Shown: positions 6,434-13,941, counted from the first letter of the stretch. The stretch is DNA of 32,332 nucleotides from Ruminococcus sp. (GCA_015066745.1 SVNW01000041.1:1-32332); one strand, 5' to 3'. The notes: a model not told the origin generated them from the letters alone. A program made the numbers and translations.

Positions 6434-6736
6434 TTATTTAAACAACACTATACTCCTGCTTGAAAATAATAACAAAAATGCACATATCTCATGTTGACAT
6501 AACGGAGATATGTGCAATATTTTTTTGAATATCATTTCTTTTTCACGTGATTTTTTTGCAGTAACAGATGGTATATCTTTCAAATGGTCAAGTCCGCAAA
6601 CATGAGTAAATTTATCTGCATCTGAAGATAGTATGGAAATAATAATTTTTCTTTTACTTGTCCCACTAATAAGGATATATTCATAATTCATCAATTCTTT
6701 ATAAGCCTCTGCTGCTTTGAATAATAAATCGTCCAT
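6434..6736 (-). CDS. Truncated PBECR4-like ORF running through a terminator hairpin
   Basis: The first 70 or so residues (MDDLLFKAAEAYKEL, then ILSSDADKFTHVCGLDHLKD) resemble the N-terminal half of PBECR4 domains, which carry a typical F-H-L-x-GL-x-HL segment. The rest of the 100-aa ORF (from ILHISPLCQHEI) is the translation of a perfect terminator stem at 6479-6516, so the gene looks cut short. The start ATG at 6736 follows GGAAGTGA. It sits about 17 nt downstream of the terminator of a candidate noncoding RNA. It may be a decayed toxin-like or phage-derived gene. The family call is from memory of the motif and is moderate at best. Confidence 0.5.
   Translation of the reverse strand: MDDLLFKAAEAYKELMNYEYILISGTSKRKIIISILSSDADKFTHVCGLDHLKDIPSVTAKKSREKEMIFKKILHISPLCQHEICAFLLLFSSRSIVLFK
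6479..6516 (-). terminator. Perfect 12-bp hairpin terminator, T-rich on both strands
   Basis: Arms TGCACATATCTC (6479-6490) and GAGATATGTGCA (6505-6516) are perfectly complementary with a 14-nt loop. The minus strand continues TTTTTG and the plus strand continues into T7. The hairpin lies inside the 3' part of the truncated ORF at 6434-6736. Confidence 0.75.
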
Positions 6737-6752
6737 GTTTCACTTCCAGTCA

Positions 6753-6965
6753 CTAAAAAAGCCTTGCATACGCAAGGCTTTAAAGTCATATTTTTCAAAA
6801 GTAACATCTAATTACTTTCTTATTCAAGCCGGGCTGATATGCAACCACCATATAGGTTCAGAAATGTATCCGCTTGACTAAACACATTCATCATCACCTA
6901 ATAAACAATCTAGTTGTTTATCCGACAACCCACGCTGTCTGCACGATAAATTATCTCTATCGTTA
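6753..6965 (-). ncRNA. Candidate structured noncoding RNA, about 210 nt
   Basis: This non-coding stretch ends on the minus strand in a 10-bp hairpin (AAAGCCTTGC/GCAAGGCTTT, 6758-6783) with T6, a strong terminator. It begins after a TATAAT at 6971-6976. Between them are several short self-complementary elements: CGATA/TATCG (6945-6963), GACA/TGTC near 6925-6940, ATAAACAA/TTGTTTAT (6900-6920), CAAGC/GCTTG with inner GATA/TATC (6823-6876) and AAAGTAA/TTACTTT (6797-6819). No long ORF is present. Size, GC-richer core and stand-alone terminator resemble clostridial ncRNAs such as the raiA motif, but I cannot confirm a family. It could also be a leader for the ORF at 6434-6736. Confidence 0.55.
6758..6783 (-). 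terminator. Terminator of the candidate ncRNA
   Basis: The perfect stem AAAGCCTTGC/GCAAGGCTTT with a 6-nt loop is followed on the minus strand by TTTTTT. It implies a minus-strand transcript arriving from 6784-6970, where no protein gene exists. Confidence 0.85.
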
Positions 6966-7037
6966 TTATTATTATAACTTTAAAATATGAATTTTTTTTT
7001 ACGTTTATTTAAATTTCAAATTAACTTTATATAAGTA

Positions 7038-7529
7038 TTAAATATTAGCGTTATAAAGAATCATTTCCTTACATTCCCACTTTTCGCCCAAAACACAATA
7101 TGACTCGGTCGCATCAGTCAAAACGTCCTCAAAGCCAACTGATTTATAACAATGGTATGCCAAAAGATTATTTTCAAAAACTCCTAATGATAGCTTTTTA
7201 GCACCATATATATCAAACGCAAACTTTACTCCCAGCCTTAGCATAGCTTTTCCATATCCTTTTTGGCGTTTATCAGGGTCTACAATAACAAATCCCAGAC
7301 GCAATTCATCTGTTGATTCATCCGGATTTCTCAGCGTAAAAAATCCTATTATTCCTGTTTTATCAAACGCCGTAAAAGGCATAAGTGATTCAACAAACAT
7401 GAAATCTTTTTCCGTAATAGGAAAATCACCAAGTATTCCGGCTGTCCACTGATAAAATGATTTTTCATCACTGCACCACGATAATATTGTACTCGCATCT
7501 GAGGCTTTATACGGTCTTATTCTTATCAT
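7038..7529 (-). CDS. GNAT-family N-acetyltransferase, RimJ/RimL-like
   Basis: The 163-aa product has the GNAT fold: N-terminal IRIRPYKASDASTIL, the acetyl-CoA pyrophosphate loop in FVIVDPDKRQKGYGKAML (about 80-97, Q/R-x-x-G-x-G/A) and the motif B segment NLLAYHCYKSVGFED near 124-138. It would acetylate an amine on a small molecule or a protein N-terminus; the substrate is not predictable. The start ATG at 7529 follows GGAGCGA. It begins 4 nt after the stop of the SAP-domain gene, so the two form an operon. Confidence 0.9.
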   Translation of the reverse strand: MIRIRPYKASDASTILSWCSDEKSFYQWTAGILGDFPITEKDFMFVESLMPFTAFDKTGIIGFFTLRNPDESTDELRLGFVIVDPDKRQKGYGKAMLRLGVKFAFDIYGAKKLSLGVFENNLLAYHCYKSVGFEDVLTDATESYCVLGEKWECKEMILYNANI

Positions 7530-7533
7530 TTCT

Positions 7534-8124
7534 CTATCGCTCCTTTGTATTTTTCTCTAATGCTACAAGGTCAGAAGGTTCATAACGATTATGACCACGG
7601 CGGGATTTTTTATATTTCCAGCATATAATGGCTTCTTCTAAACTTTTTCCCTTATTATCTTCAAAGAAATCACAAATATATGTATTATATTCAAACTGCT
7701 TATCTATAACTGTTTTTCCCTTTTTCTTTTCTTCTAAAATCTTATAATAAGCCTCTACTGCCTCTTTATAAGTCTTACCTGAATTACTTTTTAGCCATTT
7801 CTGAAATGCAACGTTAAAGGAAAATGTTCTGCCTATCTTTTCTGTAAAAAATGCTCTGTGTTTCTCCGAACAAACAATATCTGCTTCAATAAAAGTATCT
7901 TCTGTAATATTCCCCGTATAAACTACTGACTTTTTCTTTACATCCGGCTTTAACACTTCACCTGTTTTCAAAAAATATGCAATTCGTTCAGTAAGCTCTG
8001 CCTTTGTACCCGAAACAGGAAGCTTGTTCTCCCTGCAAAACTCCACCAGTTCCTCCTTGAGATAATAAAAACTTCTGAATGTTTCTGCATCTGTTTTGAC
8101 TGTCAGATCAGGTCTTTGTTCCAT
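7534..8124 (-). CDS. SAP-domain protein with C-terminal DUF6434-like region
   Basis: The 196-aa product has a SAP-like helix-extension-helix at about 18-52 (FYYLKEELVEFCRENKLPVSGTKAELTERI). A central conserved-looking stretch (FIEADIVCSEKHRAFFTEKIGRTFSFNVAFQKWLK) and two similar halves follow, with KTYKEAVEAYYKI matched by KSLEEAIICWKYKK. SAP domains bind nucleic acid; the C-terminal region resembles the small DUF that often accompanies bacterial SAP domains. The start ATG at 8124 follows GGAGG. It is followed after 4 nt by a GNAT acetyltransferase. The biological role is unknown; DNA or RNA binding is inferred from the SAP motif. Confidence 0.8.
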   Translation of the reverse strand: MEQRPDLTVKTDAETFRSFYYLKEELVEFCRENKLPVSGTKAELTERIAYFLKTGEVLKPDVKKKSVVYTGNITEDTFIEADIVCSEKHRAFFTEKIGRTFSFNVAFQKWLKSNSGKTYKEAVEAYYKILEEKKKGKTVIDKQFEYNTYICDFFEDNKGKSLEEAIICWKYKKSRRGHNRYEPSDLVALEKNTKER

Positions 8125-8156
8125 CGTACGTCCTCCGTATAAATTTATTTTTATTG

Positions 8157-8185
8157 TTGATTTTAAAATTTGTATATGATATAAT
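8157..8185 (+). promoter_or_regulatory. Promoter of the 423-aa protein gene
   Basis: The -35 TTGATT (8157-8162) and the -10 TATAAT (8180-8185) are separated by 17 bp. The start codon lies about 44 nt downstream of the -10. Confidence 0.7.
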
Positions 8186-8229
8186 GAATCAAATAATATT
8201 CCACATTAAGTCAGGATGGCGAAAAATCT

Positions 8230-9501
8230 ATGATAAATAAAACAGAGATTACTATATTGAAACGAATTGAAAATGGATTAATTATAGCTGTAACAGGTGC
8301 AAAAGGAACACTAAAATGTCAACGTCTCCCCAAAGAAGAAAACAGAGAAGAACTGACTATACCAATGGTGATGACACTCAATGAGGTTCCTATAGTACAG
8401 ATGTCACCAAATTACTGTCCGACTTGCTGTGGATTGCTTGCAACAGGATATGGAATTGATAATGCAAATTGTTCGGAACTTCTTGAAATTTCCGACTATA
8501 TCAACAGTGAATTCAGAGATCTTGAAAGCTTAACTGAAAAAATAAAACCGTTGATCGGTCTTTTAGAAGATGGTATTTACCTTATCAGAGATATAAAAAC
8601 CTTTCCTACAGACGGAAATAATAATTTTTTCTGGAATGTTTCAAACAAGCCTGAATATTACCGTGCCTTTACTGATGCATATTACATATCGGAAATTTTG
8701 GAAACCGCAAATATTGATGGTGTGTTTCTCTATCCTACCCAATCACCTGAAAAATATAATGAGCAACGTGTTCAGTATTATATGGATCTGTTTAGCAGAT
8801 CAGACAATCCACCTCGTGCTATAGCATATAACGCTATGCGTGGTATGAGCGCCTTGCTTGACGGACATCACAAAGCCTGTGCTACTGCAAGACTCCATAA
8901 ACCGCTCGATACAATAATGATTACACCGGGCAGATTATGCAACGATAAACATATTCTATATGCTGAGTTTGGTTATTACAATAAAGATCTGCATTTCACT
9001 ATCGATAACAATGCAAATATTCCTGATGTATTATATAAAAGTCTTAATAATACATTTAAAAACAATTCAATATATTACCACAATATAGTTGCAGGAAGAT
9101 TTACTGAGCGTAAATGGGAAAACTGCTACCAGGAAAGTGTGAAATTCTACCCTACGGCCGAACAATATGCAGTGGATTTAATTTTACAATATGATAAAAT
9201 TTATGATATGACAGAAGATGAAATTTATCAGTACATTCTCCGTCAGGAAAACCCACAATATTACGCTGAGATGATTTTACATTATCTATACCGTCATCAT
9301 CTGAATCAGATCAACCCTATAATAAAAAAATTCATAAATGTACCTGTAAACGGAGAAACATCAAAAATAATAGGTACAGCGTTAAGATATCTTATGAATT
9401 TCAAAAATGAAGAAACCGAAAAAATTTGCTTGGAATTTGTAATCGGAGACAATGAATATCTTGCTGATATTGCCAAGGATTACTGGGCAGATGAAGAGTA
9501 G
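8230..9501 (+). CDS. Uncharacterised 423-aa protein with CPTCC and DGHHKA motifs
   Basis: I do not recognise this family. The N-terminal half includes NYCPTCCGLLATGYG (about 61-75), a possible metal or redox site. Near 210-222 is SALLDGHHKACATA, a D-G-H-H motif like the catalytic or nucleotide-contact loop of ParB/sulfiredoxin-fold proteins. The C-terminal third is helical and tyrosine-rich, possibly HEAT-like (YILRQENPQYYAEMILHYLY). No signal peptide or membrane segment is seen. The start ATG at 8230 follows CAGGATGG at slightly long spacing. The gene is on the plus strand, head-on to the replication fork in a minus-strand neighbourhood, with no clear terminator before 9572, which suggests accessory status. 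Confidence 0.75.
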   Translation: MINKTEITILKRIENGLIIAVTGAKGTLKCQRLPKEENREELTIPMVMTLNEVPIVQMSPNYCPTCCGLLATGYGIDNANCSELLEISDYINSEFRDLESLTEKIKPLIGLLEDGIYLIRDIKTFPTDGNNNFFWNVSNKPEYYRAFTDAYYISEILETANIDGVFLYPTQSPEKYNEQRVQYYMDLFSRSDNPPRAIAYNAMRGMSALLDGHHKACATARLHKPLDTIMITPGRLCNDKHILYAEFGYYNKDLHFTIDNNANIPDVLYKSLNNTFKNNSIYYHNIVAGRFTERKWENCYQESVKFYPTAEQYAVDLILQYDKIYDMTEDEIYQYILRQENPQYYAEMILHYLYRHHLNQINPIIKKFINVPVNGETSKIIGTALRYLMNFKNEETEKICLEFVIGDNEYLADIAKDYWADEE

Positions 9502-9571
9502 GCGTCTTTGAGTTTCATTTTTTGAGCTTTAAATTCCTTCTGCTCTTAGATTCTTCAAAACCAAATCAACA

Positions 9572-10156
9572 TTAATTTTTCAACAACTCTTTTATCGCTT
9601 CACTTTCATCATTATATTTTCTAAATTTATCAAGTATCTCCGGAACTTGTGAAAGGACTATTTTTGAATAGTAATAAAAACTATAGAACAGGTCATCAGG
9701 GATTGCATCAGGGTCTTCAAAAATTTCTTCCAGTTCATCTTCATCACATTCTTCTGACAAAAGATACTTGTCATCAAGCATATCAGAAAATTTTTCGAGT
9801 GGCTGAGAATGTTCCATTTCATCGGCTTCACTGCATATCTGAGCATAATATGTAAATTGGTCTATCAATTTTTTTGCTATAATATCAGCTGATTTTGTTT
9901 TACTGCCAAGAAGTTTTTCCAGAATTCTCACAAGGAACACCAGAACAAACGGTGCCGGATAAAACATTGTACTCTGATGTTCAAAGTCAGAAATAGCATC
10001 ATATGTTTCTTCCCATTCTTCTGTGTCAAGAGTTTGCTCAAGAACAGACAGCAATTCATCATAATCCTCCGCTGTTCCATAAGCAGTAAACATTCTGTGC
10101 CATGGAATGTTTTCACTTTTCAAACTGTCGATATATTCTTTAATGTCTTTGTTCAT
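9572..10156 (-). CDS. Acidic cytosolic protein of unknown function
   Basis: The 194-aa product is strongly acidic (runs such as ECDEDELEEIFEDPDAIPDD near 140-160) and lacks membrane segments. A central segment, EHQSTMFYPAPFVLVFLVRIL, resembles HEAT-like immunity or SMI1-neighbour proteins, but I assign no function. The frame is open back to 10273, yet that extension is hydrophobic and crosses the promoter. The start is therefore set at ATG 10156, preceded by GGGGGT at 8-nt spacing. It is monocistronic with its own promoter at 10245-10273, and its leader carries a parS-like palindrome. Confidence 0.75.
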   Translation of the reverse strand: MNKDIKEYIDSLKSENIPWHRMFTAYGTAEDYDELLSVLEQTLDTEEWEETYDAISDFEHQSTMFYPAPFVLVFLVRILEKLLGSKTKSADIIAKKLIDQFTYYAQICSEADEMEHSQPLEKFSDMLDDKYLLSEECDEDELEEIFEDPDAIPDDLFYSFYYYSKIVLSQVPEILDKFRKYNDESEAIKELLKN

Positions 10157-10180
10157 TTCTAATACCCCCATACAAATTAG

Positions 10181-10196
10181 TGTTCCATGTGGAACA
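10181..10196. promoter_or_regulatory. Second parS-like site, near-perfect
   Basis: TGTTCCATGTGGAACA has the same 7-bp arms as the perfect site at 4973-4988 and differs only in the central dinucleotide (TG for CG). It lies in the leader of the acidic protein gene, about 12 kb from dnaA. It could be a weaker ParB site or a local operator. Confidence 0.6.
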
Positions 10197-10244
10197 TTTT
10201 TAATTTTACTTTTACAATACATTATCACGTATTGCATTATCATA

Positions 10245-10273
10245 ATTATACTACATATCATAAATCGTTTCAA
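10245..10273 (-). promoter_or_regulatory. Promoter of the acidic protein gene
   Basis: On the minus strand the -35 TTGAAA (10268-10273) and the -10 TATAAT (10245-10250) are separated by 17 bp. Confidence 0.7.
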
Positions 10274-10287
10274 TAAAGAAAATGCAA

Positions 10288-10327
10288 AAACTCTGAAATT
10301 TCCACATCAAAAGAAATTTCAGAGTTT
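10288..10327 (-). terminator. Terminator of the alkylsulfatase-like gene
   Basis: A perfect 15-bp stem (AAACTCTGAAATTTC/GAAATTTCAGAGTTT) with a 10-nt loop lies 6 bp after the stop of the metallo-beta-lactamase gene. The minus strand continues TTTTTGCATTTTC. Confidence 0.88.
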
Positions 10328-10332
10328 CTTTA

Positions 10333-13068
10333 TTATTTTTCAACTATTTCAAGCAGTTCTCTATACGATATACTCAATCGTTCTGTCAGTTCACATAAGC
10401 TGAATACATCTTTATCCTCGCCCTGAAGATACTTCCATGCCACCTTATCTTCATTATCGATCTTATATCCGTTCTTATCAGCATCTCCGAAATATTCAGG
10501 AAGATATGACTCCAGAAGAACTATCTTTTTCTTTAGTTTTGCGACTTTCTCAGCATTATCTGCCATACCGCAAAATACGCAATCATTATTTATATACTTT
10601 CTTCCGAGATATCTGTACAGGCTATACATAGTAAACCAGTATTCAGCTTTAACCAGGCAACCATCTGTACTGATTCCCAATTTGCCACCATCTGTAAACA
10701 AGAAGAAATAGCTATCCATAATGATATTTGTTTCTTCTTTAAGTATCTTATAATATTTTCTCCATTTTTCAAGATTATCTCTTTCAAAAGTAACGCTACC
10801 GCCATTTACAAGAGAATCATTTTTTAATTTATCCAGAAAGCCAATACATTCTCTTACTATATTTTCTATATCGAATATTTCATCATCTACTTTTACTTCA
10901 CTGTCATGCTTGCTTACAATGTCAAAATATTTGTATCTGTCTGAGGACAAATTAATCATACAACTCGCTATCTTCTGCAGAAAATCAGCATTTTCAGAGT
11001 CGCAACTACAAAGTTGTGCATACATATCAAACTTTGATATTTTCTTCTGTGTCAGACCTGTCATAAAAATAAGCGTTTCTTTTTTAAGTGATATCTCTCC
11101 GTCCTTGCCTGTGGCATATCCGTATTCTTTTTCATTTAACTTATAGTACATTATCGCACCGTTTCTGATGATAAAAGCAAATCTCTCGCCTGAAATATTC
11201 AGTACACCGTCATAAGTTACACGGGCAGATGCAATTTCTCCGTCAAAGAGAATAGAAATATAATCAAGCAGCATCTCTGCAGTCATACTTTTCATAGTAT
11301 CAGCACTTCCGCTCGGACTTACTCTGCCCTTACCGTTTCTTAATTCGTAAGCTGCACATAAATAAGCATTTCTCCATATTCCCGATTCACACTGATAACC
11401 TAATTGTTCAAATGCATCGGCACACAAACCGCGTGCTTTGTCCACAATATCTTTATCTTTATAACCGAGAATTATCTGATGTGCCATATAAGCTGCTATC
11501 CAGTAGTTTCCTCTCAAAATATCAGCTTCTATCTCTGAAAGCATACCTTCTGCGCCACCTGAAACCATCATATATCTCATTTGTTCCTGTGCAAGTTGCT
11601 CTGGCGGTAATTCTTCAAGATGCAACGGATTTGCGTCATACCATCCGAGATATTTCTGATATACAGCTTTGGCATTGTGCTTTGGTGTGCCATAGAAAGG
11701 TTTTGTACACCAGTTTTTCTGCAAACGTCGTGGGATAGTAAGCATATCCGCAGCTTCATTCATCTTGTAACCCTGATTCATATAATGAAGTGTCTGATCG
11801 TTTATATATTTATAGATAGAGGCAGTATCCAGTAAAAATTCACGTATATCTGTACTGTCTTTCCAGTGAGGCCAGTTATGGCTCTGGAAAATAACATCTG
11901 TTTTGTTTCCGTAAATTGCTGATGCTTCCACAAGGAACTTCGCCCATTCCTTTCCGTCTCTTACCTGTGCGCCTCTGAGAGTATATAAATTATGCAAAGT
12001 CCCTGTACAGTTTTCTGCAAGCCACAATGCATTATATTCATGGAAATAATTATTCATTTCGGCAGGGGCTTCAGTGCCGGGTGTTAACTGGCAGTCAAAA
12101 TGAAGTTCTTCTATCATGAGCATCTGATTTTTTCCGACTTCATATGTAGGAGTGCAGAAACTTATTGTTCCGGTTGACTGACCCTGACCTATCCCTATAC
12201 TTATACTGCCTGTATAATCATTTTCTCCGTCAGGCTTTATAAAACTTCCGTACTGATACGAAGCACGTCTTGCCATTGCATTTCCGACGTAAATATTTTC
12301 ACTGACAGAATGCTCTGTAAAACCTTCAGGTACGATAATATCGCCACTTACATCTATAACTTCTCCGTCACAGCTTTTCTTGTCATACTTACACAAAAAG
12401 TCACTGACTGTTTTCATTCCGCCGTAATGATCGACATGGGAATGACTGATTATAATACCGCTGATTTTATTTTTCAGACTGATTTTATTTTCAGATTTAC
12501 CATTGTAAAGTTTATAACTGATATAATCAGCAAATAAATTCATTGACGCCTCTGTACACTCTGTACTCATAAGCGTATCAAGTACAAGCCAGTGGTCATC
12601 TTCTGTAAAACCGGTTTTATCAATATTGTTGGTCTTTACAAATGAGATATTTGCCATGTCATAACCGCGCACCTGATAAATTCTTCCCGGAAGAACCTCA
12701 AATACACCCGATAAAAGATTGTTTGTACCGTTGTTCCAGAGTGCCGGATGTACTGAAAGTGTGTCATCTGAATATTTTTGTGATAAAAAATCATACTGTT
12801 TCTGACTCCATACGATTTTTTCTGAACCACCATTTAAAGCCACTTTGATTTCCGGATAGTCATTGTATTCTGCTTTATCATCTCTTCCACGACAAGCATA
12901 TGTGTATTCACTTGAATACACACAATCAAGTTTTTCACTGCCGTTTTCATTTCTTACATCAGTTATTATACCGCATCTGCATCCTGCAAAAACATTTTTT
13001 ACACGCACTGATGCTGATGCAGGGTTATTTTTGTTTTCTTTACAAGTTCCATATAATTTTTTCTCCAT
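10333..13068 (-). CDS. Alkylsulfatase-like metallo-beta-lactamase protein with long C-terminal extension
   Basis: The 911-aa cytosolic product is related to SdsA1/YjcS linear alkylsulfatases, which hydrolyse sulfate esters with two zinc ions. Visible elements are HSHVDH (209-214), the E/H ligand segment AENCTGTLHNLYTLRGAQVRD (about 351-371, E352 and H359) and QSHNWPHW (395-402). After the helical dimerisation region, a weak SCP2-like domain (ISGERFAFIIRNGAIMYYKL) lies near 620-680. Family members are usually about 650 residues; the last 190-230 residues have no assignment that I recognise. There is no signal peptide, unlike SdsA1. The start ATG at 13068 follows AGGAGGT. It is transcribed alone. 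Confidence 0.9.
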   Translation of the reverse strand: MEKKLYGTCKENKNNPASASVRVKNVFAGCRCGIITDVRNENGSEKLDCVYSSEYTYACRGRDDKAEYNDYPEIKVALNGGSEKIVWSQKQYDFLSQKYSDDTLSVHPALWNNGTNNLLSGVFEVLPGRIYQVRGYDMANISFVKTNNIDKTGFTEDDHWLVLDTLMSTECTEASMNLFADYISYKLYNGKSENKISLKNKISGIIISHSHVDHYGGMKTVSDFLCKYDKKSCDGEVIDVSGDIIVPEGFTEHSVSENIYVGNAMARRASYQYGSFIKPDGENDYTGSISIGIGQGQSTGTISFCTPTYEVGKNQMLMIEELHFDCQLTPGTEAPAEMNNYFHEYNALWLAENCTGTLHNLYTLRGAQVRDGKEWAKFLVEASAIYGNKTDVIFQSHNWPHWKDSTDIREFLLDTASIYKYINDQTLHYMNQGYKMNEAADMLTIPRRLQKNWCTKPFYGTPKHNAKAVYQKYLGWYDANPLHLEELPPEQLAQEQMRYMMVSGGAEGMLSEIEADILRGNYWIAAYMAHQIILGYKDKDIVDKARGLCADAFEQLGYQCESGIWRNAYLCAAYELRNGKGRVSPSGSADTMKSMTAEMLLDYISILFDGEIASARVTYDGVLNISGERFAFIIRNGAIMYYKLNEKEYGYATGKDGEISLKKETLIFMTGLTQKKISKFDMYAQLCSCDSENADFLQKIASCMINLSSDRYKYFDIVSKHDSEVKVDDEIFDIENIVRECIGFLDKLKNDSLVNGGSVTFERDNLEKWRKYYKILKEETNIIMDSYFFLFTDGGKLGISTDGCLVKAEYWFTMYSLYRYLGRKYINNDCVFCGMADNAEKVAKLKKKIVLLESYLPEYFGDADKNGYKIDNEDKVAWKYLQGEDKDVFSLCELTERLSISYRELLEIVEK

Positions 13069-13101
13069 TTCTCATACCTCCTAAAAAAATAAGATAGGCA
13101 T

Positions 13102-13130
13102 ATTATAATTCTTTTAAAAAATTATGTCAA
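13102..13130 (-). promoter_or_regulatory. Promoter of the alkylsulfatase-like gene
   Basis: On the minus strand the consensus -35 TTGACA (13125-13130) and -10 TATAAT (13102-13107) are 17 bp apart. Confidence 0.88.
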
Positions 13131-13156
13131 TACATTTTTGTTAAATTACTATTATC

Positions 13157-13238
13157 ATCTACATATTCACCATATTTTTTGTGGTCTGTTTATGTAGATT
13201 TAACTAACTTGGAATGTTACTATTTAATTTTAACTAAC
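13157..13238. repeat. Regulatory-looking repeats upstream of the exported protein gene
   Basis: ATCTACATA (13157-13165) and TATGTAGAT (13191-13199) are inverted repeats. TTTAACTAAC occurs twice (13199-13208 and 13229-13238) with an exact 30-bp period. A weak -10 TATAAC follows at 13247-13252. The spacing suggests a protein binding the same DNA face, but the factor is unknown. Confidence 0.45.
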
Positions 13239-13309
13239 AGCACCGATATAACAAGTATGAGTTGAAAATACTCAAATATATTTTTTACAAACCCAAGGAG
13301 GAAATTTTT

Positions 13310-13633
13310 ATGAAGAAAAATAAGAAAATAATCTCACTTTTAGCATCTTTAGCTATTATGTCTGCGATGGGTACTATGACTGTCGGTGCTGAGTTTAACC
13401 CTGCCCTTCATCGTATGATGAATAGTATGATGTATATGGAGGATTCTTTAACTACCGCAGAAAGACGCATACAAAATATTGATATGGCCGCAGAAATGGT
13501 ATTCAACAAAACTGATACAGACGACAAAACTGATACAGATAATGATATATCCGATATACTGAGAAAAGCCGCAGAACAAATGCTTAGCCAAAAATCAGTT
13601 ACTTCGCAACCAATTATTTCACTTTTACAATAG
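13310..13633 (+). CDS. Small exported protein, interrupted by an apparent frameshift
   Basis: The 107-aa product has a clear Sec signal peptide: MKKNKKIISL, a hydrophobic core, and a likely cleavage after TVGA at about residue 27. The mature part is helical and Met-rich at first (HRMMNSMMYMEDSL), then acidic (TDTDDKTDTDND). The start ATG at 13310 follows AAGGAGG with good spacing; an in-frame ATG at 13262 lacks such a site. The frame stops at TAG 13631, but the +1 frame continues with a Thr/Ser/Pro-rich tail to 13844, so the intact protein would be about 177 residues. The gene is on the plus strand, against its neighbours. Function unknown; surface exposure is likely. Confidence 0.75.
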   Translation: MKKNKKIISLLASLAIMSAMGTMTVGAEFNPALHRMMNSMMYMEDSLTTAERRIQNIDMAAEMVFNKTDTDDKTDTDNDISDILRKAAEQMLSQKSVTSQPIISLLQ

Positions 13634-13844
13634 CACAAATACAGTAACTATTACTCCTTCAACTACACCACCAACGACTGATCCAATTAAACTACCACCG
13701 GTAACAGTTACTACACTAATTATAAGTAATCCATCTTCAAATTCATCATCTACTACTATCACTACAAATAATACATCATCGAGTTTAAGCATTGAAGACT
13801 GCACAAACGAAACAAGCATGACTATCAATGATATAGTTCAATAA
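13632..13844 (+). pseudogene. Thr/Ser/Pro-rich C-terminal half in the shifted frame
   Basis: Read in the frame starting AGC at 13632, the DNA encodes STNTVTITPSTTPPTTDPIK, then more Thr, Ser, Asn and Pro, ending TSMTINDIVQ and TAA at 13842. There is no start codon or ribosome binding site at its head. This composition is typical of extracellular linkers and fits the exported protein upstream. Removing one T from the run at 13623-13626 would fuse both parts. It may be a mutation, a phase-variable tract, a recoding site or a sequencing error. Confidence 0.65.
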
Positions 13845-13897
13845 CATTTATTCAACTTGCGATCACTTCTGTTTTACAGAATATATAACAACACACA

Positions 13898-13926
13898 ACG
13901 GACATCTCATTTGAAATGTCCGTTTT
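13898..13926 (+). terminator. Hairpin terminator between the exported protein gene and noc
   Basis: ACGGACATCTCA and TGAAATGTCCGT pair with one mismatch and are followed by TTTT on the plus strand. It terminates the exported-protein transcript. The minus-strand T-tract is poor. Confidence 0.65.
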
Positions 13927-13941
13927 ATATTGTTATATCAA

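Noticed and set aside
6537-6552. Third parS-like site around TTTTTCACGTGATTTT
   Set aside because: Only the left half and the CACGTG core fit parS (about 11 of 16 positions), and the right half is all T. It differs from the two TGTTCCA...TGGAACA sites.
6753-6965. 6S RNA, T-box leader or a known riboswitch at the ncRNA locus
   Set aside because: There is no long closing stem as in 6S RNA, no T-box GGTGG core, and no consensus core of the riboswitch classes I could recall. The family is left open.
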